Positions 41,899 to 50,688 of a stretch of DNA of 64,000 nt are shown here, one piece after another (the first letter of the stretch is position 1; each line of letters starts with the position of its first letter). The notes under the pieces were generated by a model. That model had not been told where the DNA came from, made no database searches, and saw only the letters and a program-made list of their open reading frames with translations. The DNA comes from Paenibacillus nasutitermitis (lineage in GTDB: Bacteria > Bacillota > Bacilli > Paenibacillales > Paenibacillaceae). The translations under genes and the position numbers were made by a program. The stretch spans positions 620,001 to 684,000 of the forward strand of contig NZ_BMHP01000003.1 of the NCBI RefSeq assembly GCF_014641075.1, in the 5' to 3' direction.

Positions 41899-42804
41899 AT
41901 GTACAGCATTAAGAAAGTCTCGGAGATGCTCGGTATTCCTACAGTCACGTTACGTGCCTGGGAAAATCGTTACCATATTATCAGCCCTAACCGCAGCGAA
42001 GGCGGGCATCGGATGTTCTCGGACAATGACATCAAAAAGCTCCGGTTTTTGAAGCTGCAGATGGAAAAACATGGCCTAAAAATCAGTGAAGCCGTTCACC
42101 TTCTTCAGCAAAAGGAGAGCAAAACATCCTTTAAGACAAAAAAGGATACCCAAAGCGGCAAAACCTATGAAAATCTAATCGATGAGCTGTATCAGCCATT
42201 AATCGACTATAATACGCTGCGGGCCAACGAGATTATTGATATGGCTTTTTCCTTGTACGAATTCGAGGACGTGTTTCATCAGATCCTCATTCCGGTCCTG
42301 CAACGGATCGGAACCGAGTGGGAAGCCGGTGAACTGACGGTGGCTCAGGAGCATTTTACATCCCAACTCATCATGCACAGGTTTTTTCAATTTTTCAGGA
42401 TTCTTCCAGTCCATCCGTATTTTCCGAAAGTGCTCGCTTTCTGCCCGGGTGGCGAGCATCACCATATGGGACTGATGCTCTTCAGCCTATTTTTGAAGAA
42501 AAAAGGATTTGACGTCATCTATCTGGGTCCCGATACGCCCTTTGAAGGACTGTCGGACGTTATCAGGATGAAAAATATATCGATTATCGCCATATCAGCT
42601 ACTGATCCTGTGAACATCGGAATGCTGGCTCCATGGATGGAAGCGTCCACCAAGGAATATCCTAACCTGAAATTTGTGCTGGGCGGCCAAGCCTTCGGTC
42701 AGGCGGCAGATCCGCTGCCACTGGATTTGGTGAATATTTATTATGCCGATCAAACGGATTGGGAGCAATGGTACCTGGAGCAAGACCTTTTCGTTAAGAG
42801 ATAA
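41899..42804 (+). CDS. MerR-type regulator with cobalamin-binding domain (CarH/LitR-like)
   Basis: About 301 residues. Residues 1-70 are a MerR winged helix (MYSIKKVSEMLGIPTVTLRAW), about 90-165 a B12-binding helical cap with the W-x9-EH motif (Trp141, Glu151, His152), and about 175-300 a Rossmann-like B12 domain with E-x-H-x-x-G (Glu186, His188, Gly191). CarH proteins bind adenosylcobalamin, tetramerise on DNA in the dark and fall apart in light. After Trp141 comes Glu, where Thermus CarH has the His that ligates cobalt after light, so the photochemistry may differ. AAGGAG lies 9 nt before the ATG. Confidence 0.85.
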   Translation: MYSIKKVSEMLGIPTVTLRAWENRYHIISPNRSEGGHRMFSDNDIKKLRFLKLQMEKHGLKISEAVHLLQQKESKTSFKTKKDTQSGKTYENLIDELYQPLIDYNTLRANEIIDMAFSLYEFEDVFHQILIPVLQRIGTEWEAGELTVAQEHFTSQLIMHRFFQFFRILPVHPYFPKVLAFCPGGEHHHMGLMLFSLFLKKKGFDVIYLGPDTPFEGLSDVIRMKNISIIAISATDPVNIGMLAPWMEASTKEYPNLKFVLGGQAFGQAADPLPLDLVNIYYADQTDWEQWYLEQDLFVKR

Positions 42805-42834
42805 TCGCTCCATTTCTTGATATAAGGTTAGCCG

Positions 42835-42870
42835 CAGCGTGATATACGACAGTCTGCCCAGCGTGATATA
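42835..42870. repeat. Two CAGCGTGATATA direct repeats upstream of the ribokinase gene
   Basis: Exact 12-bp copies at 42835-42846 and 42859-42870, 24 bp (about two helical turns) apart. Such phasing fits a regulator binding one DNA face, but no partner is known. Confidence 0.4.
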
Positions 42871-42949
42871 GTTTAGTAGATATTGCAAGACAGCCGCATG
42901 GAGCGATGAAGCGCAGCTGGTGCAACCAACATGGAATGGGGTAAACGGA

Positions 42950-43858
42950 ATGAAAAAACCGAAAATGGCCGTAGTCGGCAGCTTGAATATGGATCTTGTC
43001 CTTTCGCTGGAACGTTTGCCGGTTATCGGGGAAACCCTGCTCGGCAAGGAAATCCATTATATATCCGGCGGCAAAGGTGCCAATCAGGCGGTAGGCAGCG
43101 CCCGGCTTGGGGCCGAAGTCATCATGATCGGAGCTGTCGGTGACGACATGTTCGGCACGCAAATCATAAGCCGCATGGAGCAGTTTGGCGTCAATACCTC
43201 AGCAATCGCGATGAAACAGGATACGCCTACCGGAACTGCCACGATTTTGCATACCGAGGAGGATAACTGCATCGTCATTATCCCCGGTGCGAATGAACTT
43301 TGTGACTCCGACATGGTAGAGGCTCATGCCGATGCCATCCGCAGCGCGGACATTCTGCTCGTGCAGCTGGAAATTCCGCTTCCAGCGGTGGAGCGCGCCA
43401 TGCGGATCGCCGCTTCCGCCGGAGTGACCATCGTGCTCAATCCAGCTCCAGCCCTTCCGCTGGCGGAGGAGTTGATCGGACTGGCGGACATCTTCACCCC
43501 CAATGAGACGGAATTTGCCCACTACAGCGGTACCTCTTGCGAGTCGGAGGAGGAGCTGATCCGGCAGATGGGCAACTGGCAGGAGCGGTACGGCAAAACC
43601 CTCATTGTAACGAGAGGCGAAAGTGGAGTCTCCTGCATCAATAAGGACGGCCTCATTCATGTGCCTGCGAGAAAGGTCAAGCCTGTTGACACCACCGGCG
43701 CCGGCGACTGCTTCAACGCTGCCTTCGGCTTCGCAATCGCAAGCGGCCGCGAACTCGAGGCAAGCCTGAATTTCGCTGTAAAAGCCGCCTCCTTGTCCGT
43801 CACTAAATTCGGCGCGCAGGACGGCATGCCGTCGCTGGACGAGGTGGAAGGGGCGTAA
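42950..43858 (+). CDS. rbsK: Ribokinase
   Basis: PfkB-family sugar kinase that phosphorylates ribose at O5 with ATP; 302 residues. The N-terminal signature GSLNMDLVLSLERLPVIGET, the GGKGANQAVGSARLG motif and the catalytic PVDTTGAGDCFNAAF near the C-terminus, with the base Asp in GAGD, are all present. The start at 42950 is supported by a purine-rich stretch just upstream. There are no ribose transport genes nearby, so it stands alone; another pentose or nucleoside sugar is possible. Confidence 0.88.
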   Translation: MKKPKMAVVGSLNMDLVLSLERLPVIGETLLGKEIHYISGGKGANQAVGSARLGAEVIMIGAVGDDMFGTQIISRMEQFGVNTSAIAMKQDTPTGTATILHTEEDNCIVIIPGANELCDSDMVEAHADAIRSADILLVQLEIPLPAVERAMRIAASAGVTIVLNPAPALPLAEELIGLADIFTPNETEFAHYSGTSCESEEELIRQMGNWQERYGKTLIVTRGESGVSCINKDGLIHVPARKVKPVDTTGAGDCFNAAFGFAIASGRELEASLNFAVKAASLSVTKFGAQDGMPSLDEVEGA

Positions 43859-43872
43859 ACCCATTTATGAAA

Positions 43873-43927
43873 CAGCACCTGAACAGGAGCCACTGCTCGC
43901 TTGTACAGGTGCTTTTGTCATTTCATG
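43873..43927 (+). terminator. Terminator after the ribokinase gene
   Basis: AGCACCTG (43874-43881) pairs with CAGGTGCT (43916-43923), with an inner GAGC/GCTC stem, followed by a short T-tract. Confidence 0.6.
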
Positions 43928-44110
43928 AACCAGCCTGGGAGTGGCCAGAAATTTAAGCCCCTCCTCCCCCTCTCCTTTCTCCACCATTTATACCGATTAT
44001 GACTTACTCTCCCACTAATTAAATCTCACTGCTTACCCCTAACTTCTCTCCTTCACCAACTCTCCCATTGCCCACTGACTCCCTTCTTTCGGTCCCGCCA
44101 GGGCCCACTA

Positions 44111-44535
44111 GGCCCGGGGGCGATGCTGTAGCAAGGTTTTTCCTTGCTACAGCAAGTAAGCCGCCCATTTCGGTGCTGCAGCACGGTTTTTCCTGCTTCG
44201 AGCCGCGCCGGCGGCCCAACAGGCCCGGGGGCGATGCTGTAGCAAGGTTTTTCCTTGCTATAGCGCGTAAGCCGCCCATTTCGGCGCTGCTGCACGGTTT
44301 TTCCTGCTTCGAGCCGCGCCGGCGTCCTAACAGGCCGGGGGCGGCGCTATAGCAAGGTTTTTCCTTGCTATAGCGCGTAAGCCGCCCATTTCGGCGCTGC
44401 TGCACGGTTTCTCCTGCTTCGAGCCGCGCTGGCGGCCCAACAGGTCCGGGGGCGATGCTGTAGCAAGGTTTTTCCTTGCTACAGCACGCAAGCCGCCTAT
44501 TTCGGCGCTGCTGCACGGTTTTTCCTGCTTCGAGC
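44111..44535. repeat. Four tandem 111-bp hairpin repeats
   Basis: Copies begin at 44111, 44222, 44333 and 44443 (GGCCCGGGGGCGATGCTG or close variants). Each has a near-perfect hairpin with a T5 loop: arms TGCTGTAGCAAGG and CCTTGCTACAGCA in copies 1 and 4, GCGCTATAGCAAGG and CCTTGCTATAGCGC in copy 3, and two G-U pairs in copy 2. A second, degenerate hairpin (GCACGG-T5-CCTGC) follows in each unit. The period is divisible by three, so long false reading frames cross the array. The surrounding gap 43859-44640 holds no supported gene. Confidence 0.9.
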
Positions 44536-44580
44536 TCAGCCCGCTATTCGGCAGTCATAGCCGAATGGCCATCGCCAATA

Positions 44581-44625
44581 AAAACACAAGCCGTATGAAC
44601 ATTGCGTTCATACGGCTTGTGTTTT
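44581..44625. terminator. Perfect 20-bp bidirectional terminator
   Basis: AAAACACAAGCCGTATGAAC (44581-44600) and its exact reverse complement (44606-44625) flank a 5-nt loop, with A/T tracts at both ends. It ends the mannosidase operon on the minus strand and insulates it from the repeat array. Confidence 0.93.
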
Positions 44626-44640
44626 ACTTATCCAATCGAG

Positions 44641-46827
44641 CTACCATTCCACTGTCACTTCGATGCCTTCCGGGCTGCCCGCATAGCGCAGCAGCACAGT
44701 GCCGGAGTCCGCGTCGTAGCTCCACTCGGCCGGCTGGCCTCCGGCTGTGGCCTGCTTCGGCTCTTGGGCCAGCCGCATCCGCGTACTGACGGTCATATCG
44801 GACGGCGATTCCGAGAAGAAGGAGAACCGCGAGGCTTCCAGCCGCTCTTCTCTGATTCGCGACGAGCTGATCAGAATAGCCGCATCGCCTTCGCTTTGCC
44901 CGGTCCAGCTTAAATCATAAAGCAGACGGTCATCGCCCGGCTTCAGCTCAACCTGCTGCAGCACCGGCAGCTCCGCTTCAAACAAGTCGATGAAGCGGCC
45001 TTCAAACCGGACATTGTGCGGCGTTTGCGTCTCATCGAGTCCGTGGGCAATCAGATAAGGGCCGCGTCTGATTTGCAGATGCCCTCTTTCCTTGTATTGT
45101 CCTTCTTCCCCGCGGATCGCCAGGGCGCGGCGCACATTCGACTGGACCTGCTTCGCGCCCGCCTCGGAACGGGACAGAGCAGCCGGATCGGTCAGCTGAA
45201 CCAGAACCGCACCGTCTCCAACGTGATATTCCCCTTCCTGCGGATTGCGTCCAAGCCCCATGGATTCAAATAGATGCTCCTCCGGACGGTCATACCGCTT
45301 TCGGCTCACTGCGTTGTTCCACCATTCCTGAACACCGTGGAAAGGATCGGAGCCATCTCCGACATAGATCAGCACCCCGCCTTCCCTTACCCACTGCCCG
45401 AGCGCCTGATGAATGCCGGGATGCTCGGGCTTCATGAATTCATAGCTGAGCAGCAGCACCCGGTAATCCTCCAGGTAGCCGGGGAATGTGAGAATGTTGT
45501 CCAGCTGTACCGGACGCAGCGGAATCCCGTCCTTCACAAGCGGCAGTGCAAGTCCATAGAACGATGACCAGTCCAGCAGCTCCTGCTGGGACGGCGACAG
45601 CAGATCGGCTGTTGTCGTGCCGTCATATTTGAAGACGGCCGTTTCGTCCTCGCCAGGTGCAAGAACTTCACCACGCTGATACATCGCTGAATTTGCCAGA
45701 CATAATCCGACTCCGGAAGTATACACATCGCCCGCCTCGGCTTCTTCGTGATTGTGCATATCGCGCAGCACGCTCATTACAGTCAGCAGGACCGTCGCAT
45801 AATCGCCCGGTATCGTTTCCTTGCCCGTGCCGTCTTCGGTCGGATAGCTGCCTTCGAACACCCGGCGCGGCCAAGGGCATACTTCATATTGGCTGACATC
45901 CGGATGCAGCAGGGAAGCGACGACGGTTGAAAAATAGTTCTTCCGGTAATCGCTCCAGCTGTAGCGGGGATTATCCTCAATAGGGTCATGCAGGAACCAC
46001 ATTTCCCGGCCCGTGCCACGGGTCAGCTCCTGCATAATGCCATATTCCAGATAAGCCGTTTCAAAGGTGCGCTCACGGCGGACACCCTGGTACACATTCG
46101 GCGTCCGCGCGGTTCCGGTCCAGATCTGGGCGATAAAACCGTCACAGGACGGCATGGACACCAGCAGCGCTTCGGGACTGACAATACGCCACTGGGTATA
46201 GTTAATCAGGCTATGGGTCGGCACATAGAAACGCACCGTCCGGCCATAGGTGACGAGCGAGTATTCCTTCATCTGGCTGCAAATCCGGTCCAGCGCCCGG
46301 TAATACATCGCAGCTTTCAGCTTCGATGCGCGATATTGGGCATCGGGCGAGGAATGCGGCGGAATCCATTCCTCCCCGTAGGCATTGAGCCACTCCCGCT
46401 TGAAGGCCTCGGAATAGCCGCCCGCCGCCCAGAATTCGGGCTCCTCCATATGAATCGCTTCCACGCCGCAGTCAATGGCTTTCTTGATATGGCTGGCCAA
46501 ATATTCGGCGAATGAAATAGTCGGCACCATATAGGGCACATCTTTGCCGTGAAGCAGATGCGTGCCGCCGCGCTCCGCCTGGGCTTCATCCCAGTGATTG
46601 CGCCCGTCATACTTGCCGTACAGATAATCCTGGTACTCTCCCCATGAGACGCCCGTCATCAGATGAATGGTGTAACCGGCCTTCTTCCAGCCTTCGATTC
46701 TTCCGGGCAGGTCATCGGATATTCCATAAACCATGACAAAGTCTGTACGCAAGTCATATTTTGTCCCGTACGGACGGGATTCCTGAAATCCGGTCCATTC
46801 GGGGCTTGCTTTCATTTTTCGGCTCAT
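44641..46827 (-). CDS. Unknown 728-aa glycosidase-like protein
   Basis: Large soluble protein without a signal peptide, last gene of the alpha-mannosidase operon. About residues 20-330 look like a TIM barrel, with AIHMEEPEFWAAGGYSEAFK offering paired Glu residues as possible catalytic groups. About 430-530 resembles a class I amidotransferase-like flavodoxin fold (VLLLSYEFMKPEHPGIHQAL), as in GH42-like trimerisation domains. A beta-rich C-terminus follows. I cannot place it in a named family. GAGGAGG lies 7 nt before the ATG at 46827. A hairpin between it and the binding protein gene may lower its expression. Confidence 0.72.
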   Translation of the reverse strand: MSRKMKASPEWTGFQESRPYGTKYDLRTDFVMVYGISDDLPGRIEGWKKAGYTIHLMTGVSWGEYQDYLYGKYDGRNHWDEAQAERGGTHLLHGKDVPYMVPTISFAEYLASHIKKAIDCGVEAIHMEEPEFWAAGGYSEAFKREWLNAYGEEWIPPHSSPDAQYRASKLKAAMYYRALDRICSQMKEYSLVTYGRTVRFYVPTHSLINYTQWRIVSPEALLVSMPSCDGFIAQIWTGTARTPNVYQGVRRERTFETAYLEYGIMQELTRGTGREMWFLHDPIEDNPRYSWSDYRKNYFSTVVASLLHPDVSQYEVCPWPRRVFEGSYPTEDGTGKETIPGDYATVLLTVMSVLRDMHNHEEAEAGDVYTSGVGLCLANSAMYQRGEVLAPGEDETAVFKYDGTTTADLLSPSQQELLDWSSFYGLALPLVKDGIPLRPVQLDNILTFPGYLEDYRVLLLSYEFMKPEHPGIHQALGQWVREGGVLIYVGDGSDPFHGVQEWWNNAVSRKRYDRPEEHLFESMGLGRNPQEGEYHVGDGAVLVQLTDPAALSRSEAGAKQVQSNVRRALAIRGEEGQYKERGHLQIRRGPYLIAHGLDETQTPHNVRFEGRFIDLFEAELPVLQQVELKPGDDRLLYDLSWTGQSEGDAAILISSSRIREERLEASRFSFFSESPSDMTVSTRMRLAQEPKQATAGGQPAEWSYDADSGTVLLRYAGSPEGIEVTVEW

Positions 46828-46904
46828 ACAAAAACCTCCTCTATCGACTTCTCGAAAAGAAATAATAGCTTCATCCAACAGCGGCGAGTCCTTACGATCC
46901 GATA

Positions 46905-46954
46905 ATAACAAAGAACCCGGCGCCCATGCTCCGCGAGCAAAGCGCCGAGTTCTT
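46905..46954 (-). terminator. Intercistronic hairpin with T-tail
   Basis: On the minus strand AAGAACTCGGCGC pairs with GCGCCGGGTTCTT (one G-U), followed by TGTTATTATC. It lies between the binding protein gene and the 728-residue gene, so it could attenuate the last gene. Confidence 0.7.
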
Positions 46955-46970
46955 CAGCTTGAGAGTAGTG

Positions 46971-48650
46971 TTAGTTAGGCATTTGCACCTTCACAACTTC
47001 CTTGCCTTGCAGATTCTCGTTTACATATTTAATAGCATCATCATAGCCTGATTTTTTCAGTTGTTCCCGCAGAGCATTAATACTCTTCAATGCGCCATCG
47101 TCGGTTTTGGCGAAGATCGCTTCTTTCCAAACATCGCTGATTTGGTCAAACGCCGGTTTCAGACCTTCATACTGTGGCGATTTCGTCATAACATCTCCTG
47201 GATTGAAGGCCGAGATTACACTAATGCCATTAGGACGAAGAATTTTACGTGCATTATCCACAGCCGCCAGGCGATCCTGGTCAGCCCAGATATCGCCGCC
47301 GCCAACAGAATTGATGCGGTCCATACCCGTCAGAGCTTCAAATCCGATGCCAATTCCTTCATTCTTCTTCATCTTGCCCGTTGTATCTGCAGTAAATTTA
47401 TCGAACCACTCTTGCTTGGCTACCGGCTTGCCATCCACTTCATCCCAGTGAACGCCTTTTACGCCATAACGCACAAGCAGGAAGCCTTCGTCGGAAGCCA
47501 GGTAATCCAAGAGTTTCAACGCTGCATCCACATTTTTGGTGGCTTTGGTAATAACAGTCACGTTATTGCCTTGGATAGCCAGATCAGCCGGACGGCTGGC
47601 ATCTGCTCCCGCACGCTCAAACGGCCCAACCGGCACATAGTCTGTACCCGGGTTCGCTTTTACATAATCTTTGGAAGCATCGAGAATTGCCGGATAGTGA
47701 GCGGCCAGAACGGCAATGCGCCCTTGCTTGATTTTTTCATTGGCGATCGGATCCGTTTGCGTGAAGGCTTCGGAATCCAGCAGGCCTTCGGAAATCAGCT
47801 TGCGGTAGAACAGCGTGTATTCCTCATAAGCTTTGGTGAAGATATTATGCTCAAGCGTGCCGTCTCCCTTGTCGATATACGTTGTTCCGTAGAACATCGT
47901 ATCGGCAATGTTAACAGCCCAGCCGCCATGGAATCCGCCCAGCGGAATGACCGGCATGCCGTTCTCGTTCAGGTTTGCGTCCTTGATTTTTTTGAGGAAG
48001 TTATAAAGATCGTCTTTTGTTTTTACTGATTGCGGGTCTACGCCGATTTTTTCGGCAATATCCTTACGCACATAAAATCCGTATAACCAGTCCATTGCAT
48101 CCTCGTCGGTTGCCGGGTGGTTCTGATACATCAGGAACTTTTTGCCGTCATAAGCATCGATTGCCTTCTCATACAGAGCAGGCGGGACATTTTCTTTGGC
48201 AACCGCTTTCGCCAGATTCGGATATTTGTCCAGCTTGTCGGTCAGGTCGACCAACTGATCTTCTTTGGCCGCTTTAATGATGCCGTCCAGCTCGTTCCCC
48301 CATGCCGGTCCTGTATAGATATCCGGCAAGTTCTGTGTCGCGAAGATCGTATTGACCTTCTCGACCTCACTGCCGACCGTGTATTCAAACTCTACCGTGA
48401 CGCCTGTTTTCTCTTTAATTTGCTTCGCCACCGGCGTCATATCGACATCACCGCCAGTCGATCCGTTCCAGTTGTGGAGAATTTTAAGCGTTACCGGTTT
48501 GTCCCCGGAGCCACCGCCATTCGAACCTGAATCTCCATCGTTACCGCCACTGCCGCCGTTGTTGTCATTGTTGCCGCAACCAGCCAGCAAGCCCCCAATT
48601 AATGTGACCGCAAGTAAGGCGCGAACGCCCTTCTTTCCCTTTTTCTCCAT
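46971..48650 (-). CDS. Sugar ABC transporter binding lipoprotein
   Basis: Extracellular solute-binding protein family 1, 559 residues. The signal sequence ends in GGLLAGC, then a long Gly/Asn/Asp-rich linker. KPVTLKILHNWNGSTGGDVDM marks the first strand of the ligand domain. It probably delivers mannose-containing oligosaccharides, judged only from the GH38 gene in the operon. The ATPase is again missing from the cluster, which points to a shared MsmX-type ATPase. Confidence 0.87.
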   Translation of the reverse strand: MEKKGKKGVRALLAVTLIGGLLAGCGNNDNNGGSGGNDGDSGSNGGGSGDKPVTLKILHNWNGSTGGDVDMTPVAKQIKEKTGVTVEFEYTVGSEVEKVNTIFATQNLPDIYTGPAWGNELDGIIKAAKEDQLVDLTDKLDKYPNLAKAVAKENVPPALYEKAIDAYDGKKFLMYQNHPATDEDAMDWLYGFYVRKDIAEKIGVDPQSVKTKDDLYNFLKKIKDANLNENGMPVIPLGGFHGGWAVNIADTMFYGTTYIDKGDGTLEHNIFTKAYEEYTLFYRKLISEGLLDSEAFTQTDPIANEKIKQGRIAVLAAHYPAILDASKDYVKANPGTDYVPVGPFERAGADASRPADLAIQGNNVTVITKATKNVDAALKLLDYLASDEGFLLVRYGVKGVHWDEVDGKPVAKQEWFDKFTADTTGKMKKNEGIGIGFEALTGMDRINSVGGGDIWADQDRLAAVDNARKILRPNGISVISAFNPGDVMTKSPQYEGLKPAFDQISDVWKEAIFAKTDDGALKSINALREQLKKSGYDDAIKYVNENLQGKEVVKVQMPN

Positions 48651-48733
48651 TGAACTAACCTCCCGATTTGATGAAATTAATATATGATAAAGTTCCGTTA
48701 TATCGGCATTTTCGCCGAAAGGAAACCTTTACC

Positions 48734-49630
48734 CTAGCCTTTGACAGAACCAATCATGACGCCTTTGACAAAATAACGCTGGAGGAACGGATACACGCAC
48801 AAAATCGGAAATACGGTAATAACCAGAAGGGCCATCCGCATCGACTCCGGTGTAGCGCCCGACATGTTTACATTGGTCGTCTGGCCGCCCTGCTGTGCCG
48901 CCCGCTGCATGGAGGACGAGAGTGCCTCCGCCTCGCTCAGCATTTGCTGCAGCAGCGTCTGAACCGGAATCAAATCCTTATCCGACACATAATAGGTTCC
49001 GGAAAACCAGTCGTTCCAGTGCTGAACCCCGATAAACAGGGAGATCGTGGCCAATACCGGCCCGGATAGCGGCAATATGATTTTGAGGAAGATTCGAAAA
49101 TCCCCATAGCCGTCAATATACGCCGACTCCTCCAGCTCTTCGGGAATACCCTGAAGAAATGTGCGGATAATAATGATGTGCATAAAGTTGAACAGAAACG
49201 GTATGACATACACCCAGAAGGAGTTGACCAGATGCAGCTTCTGCAAGGTGATGAAGTAAGGGATAAATCCTGCGCTGAAGATCGTCGGCAGGAAAATATA
49301 AAAGGTAAAGAAGGTCCGGCCCGGCAGTGTTTTCTTGGATAAGGCATAAGCCATTAGCGTCGAAAGAGTAACATGCAGGAACGTTCCGAGCAGTGTTCGC
49401 GCAATCGTAATTTGATAAGCTTTCCAGATACGGGCGTTGTCAAAAACCTCCGCGTAATTATGCAAGGTAAACTTGCGCGGATAGAAGTACAAGGCCCCGA
49501 GCATGGAATCTTTGCCATCATTAAGCGAATAGACCAGAATATAAATAAATGGATATATCATCGCCAGGCCAAACAACGACAGGATGATATAATTCAGCAC
49601 ATTAAATACGGAAATTTGACGTTTCTTCAC
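48734..49630 (-). CDS. Sugar ABC transporter permease, LplC-like
   Basis: CUT1 permease of 298 residues with six helices. EESAYIDGYGDFRIFLKIIL (about 172-191) is the EAA loop and the C-terminus ends in YFVKGVMIGSVKG, as in LplC/YtcP. An insert of about 25 polar residues (SEAEALSSSMQRAAQQGG) near 225 is longer than in the 30.6-kb paralogue. It follows the LplB-like gene by 14 nt. Confidence 0.9.
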   Translation of the reverse strand: MKKRQISVFNVLNYIILSLFGLAMIYPFIYILVYSLNDGKDSMLGALYFYPRKFTLHNYAEVFDNARIWKAYQITIARTLLGTFLHVTLSTLMAYALSKKTLPGRTFFTFYIFLPTIFSAGFIPYFITLQKLHLVNSFWVYVIPFLFNFMHIIIIRTFLQGIPEELEESAYIDGYGDFRIFLKIILPLSGPVLATISLFIGVQHWNDWFSGTYYVSDKDLIPVQTLLQQMLSEAEALSSSMQRAAQQGGQTTNVNMSGATPESMRMALLVITVFPILCVYPFLQRYFVKGVMIGSVKG

Positions 49631-49644
49631 ATGGGATCACTCCT

Positions 49645-50556
49645 TTAGAACAGGGATACATCGCTGACCTTTTTGGCAACCCGGTTGACCGTCAGGATCA
49701 GGATAAGCGCTATTAAACTCTGGAACAGACCGACAGCCGCCGCATAACTTAATCGGCCTTCCCGTAGACCAGCGTTAATGACATGGACATCCAGTACGCT
49801 TCCCACGGAAGCGGTTGCAGGTCCGTTAAGTAATAACAGCTGCTCAAAACCTGCGCTCATCAGACTACCTATAGCAAGAATGAACAGAATAACTGCGATG
49901 TTTCGGATACCTGGCAGAGTGACATGCCAGATCTGGCGGAAACGGTTCGCTCCGTCTATCTTGGCTGCTTCATACTGTTGCTGGTCAATCCCGGCAATGG
50001 CGGCTATATAGATGATGGAGTTCCATCCAATGTTTTTCCATATATCCGAGCCTACAATCATTTGATAAAACCAGGATGTATTATAGAGAAACTGAATGCG
50101 TTCAAATCCCCAAGAGGCGATCAAATCGTTGAGCGGCCCTCCGTATACGGAGAAAATCCGCTGCATCAGCGTAACAACAACGATCCAGGAAACGAAGTAC
50201 GGAAGATAAGAGAGCGTTTGCACAGTTTTGCGAAATTTAACGTTGCGCACTTCATTGAGAAGCAGGGCCAGTATAATCGGCATGGAAAACCCGACAAACA
50301 ACTTCAGGCAGCTGATCACGACCGTGTTGCGGATAAGCTCAAAAGATTGGTAATAATCAAAGAACTGACGGAAATATTTCAGACCTGCCCAAGGACTGCC
50401 CGTAAATCCTCCCGAGAACTTAAAGTCGCGGAATGCGACCTGGATACCGAAAAGCGGAACGTAGGAGAAAAGAAAAAACCAGACTATGCCAGGCAGCATG
50501 AATAGATAAAATATTTTATGGCGCCAAATTCGTTTCCCCAGCAGGGATTCCTTCAT
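49645..50556 (-). CDS. Sugar ABC transporter permease, LplB-like
   Basis: CUT1 permease of about 303 residues. YLFMLPGIVWFFLFSYVPLF opens helix 1 and YEAAKIDGANRFRQIWHVTL (about 190-209) is the EAA loop. The start at 50556 follows AAGGAGG by 8 nt; the upstream frame has no site. It is second in the operon after the GH38 gene, reversing the usual transporter-first order. Confidence 0.9.
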   Translation of the reverse strand: MKESLLGKRIWRHKIFYLFMLPGIVWFFLFSYVPLFGIQVAFRDFKFSGGFTGSPWAGLKYFRQFFDYYQSFELIRNTVVISCLKLFVGFSMPIILALLLNEVRNVKFRKTVQTLSYLPYFVSWIVVVTLMQRIFSVYGGPLNDLIASWGFERIQFLYNTSWFYQMIVGSDIWKNIGWNSIIYIAAIAGIDQQQYEAAKIDGANRFRQIWHVTLPGIRNIAVILFILAIGSLMSAGFEQLLLLNGPATASVGSVLDVHVINAGLREGRLSYAAAVGLFQSLIALILILTVNRVAKKVSDVSLF

Positions 50557-50688
50557 CGTTGCAGCCTCCTTCTTGGAATGGGAGGGGACGGACAACGGGT
50601 CATGCACGTGCTGCATCGCCCTTGTCTATCCGCCCCCCCGTATCCGTAAACGGGATGTTTACTGGCGGTTTATGAAACCCGCTTATCG

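Noticed and set aside
44019..44516. 165-residue repetitive minus-strand frame across the 44-kb array
   Set aside because: It exists because the 111-bp repeat is a multiple of three and lacks stops; it has no ribosome site and no family pattern.
44111..44535. CRISPR array
   Set aside because: Units are 111 bp, directly adjacent and without unique spacers, and no cas genes are present.
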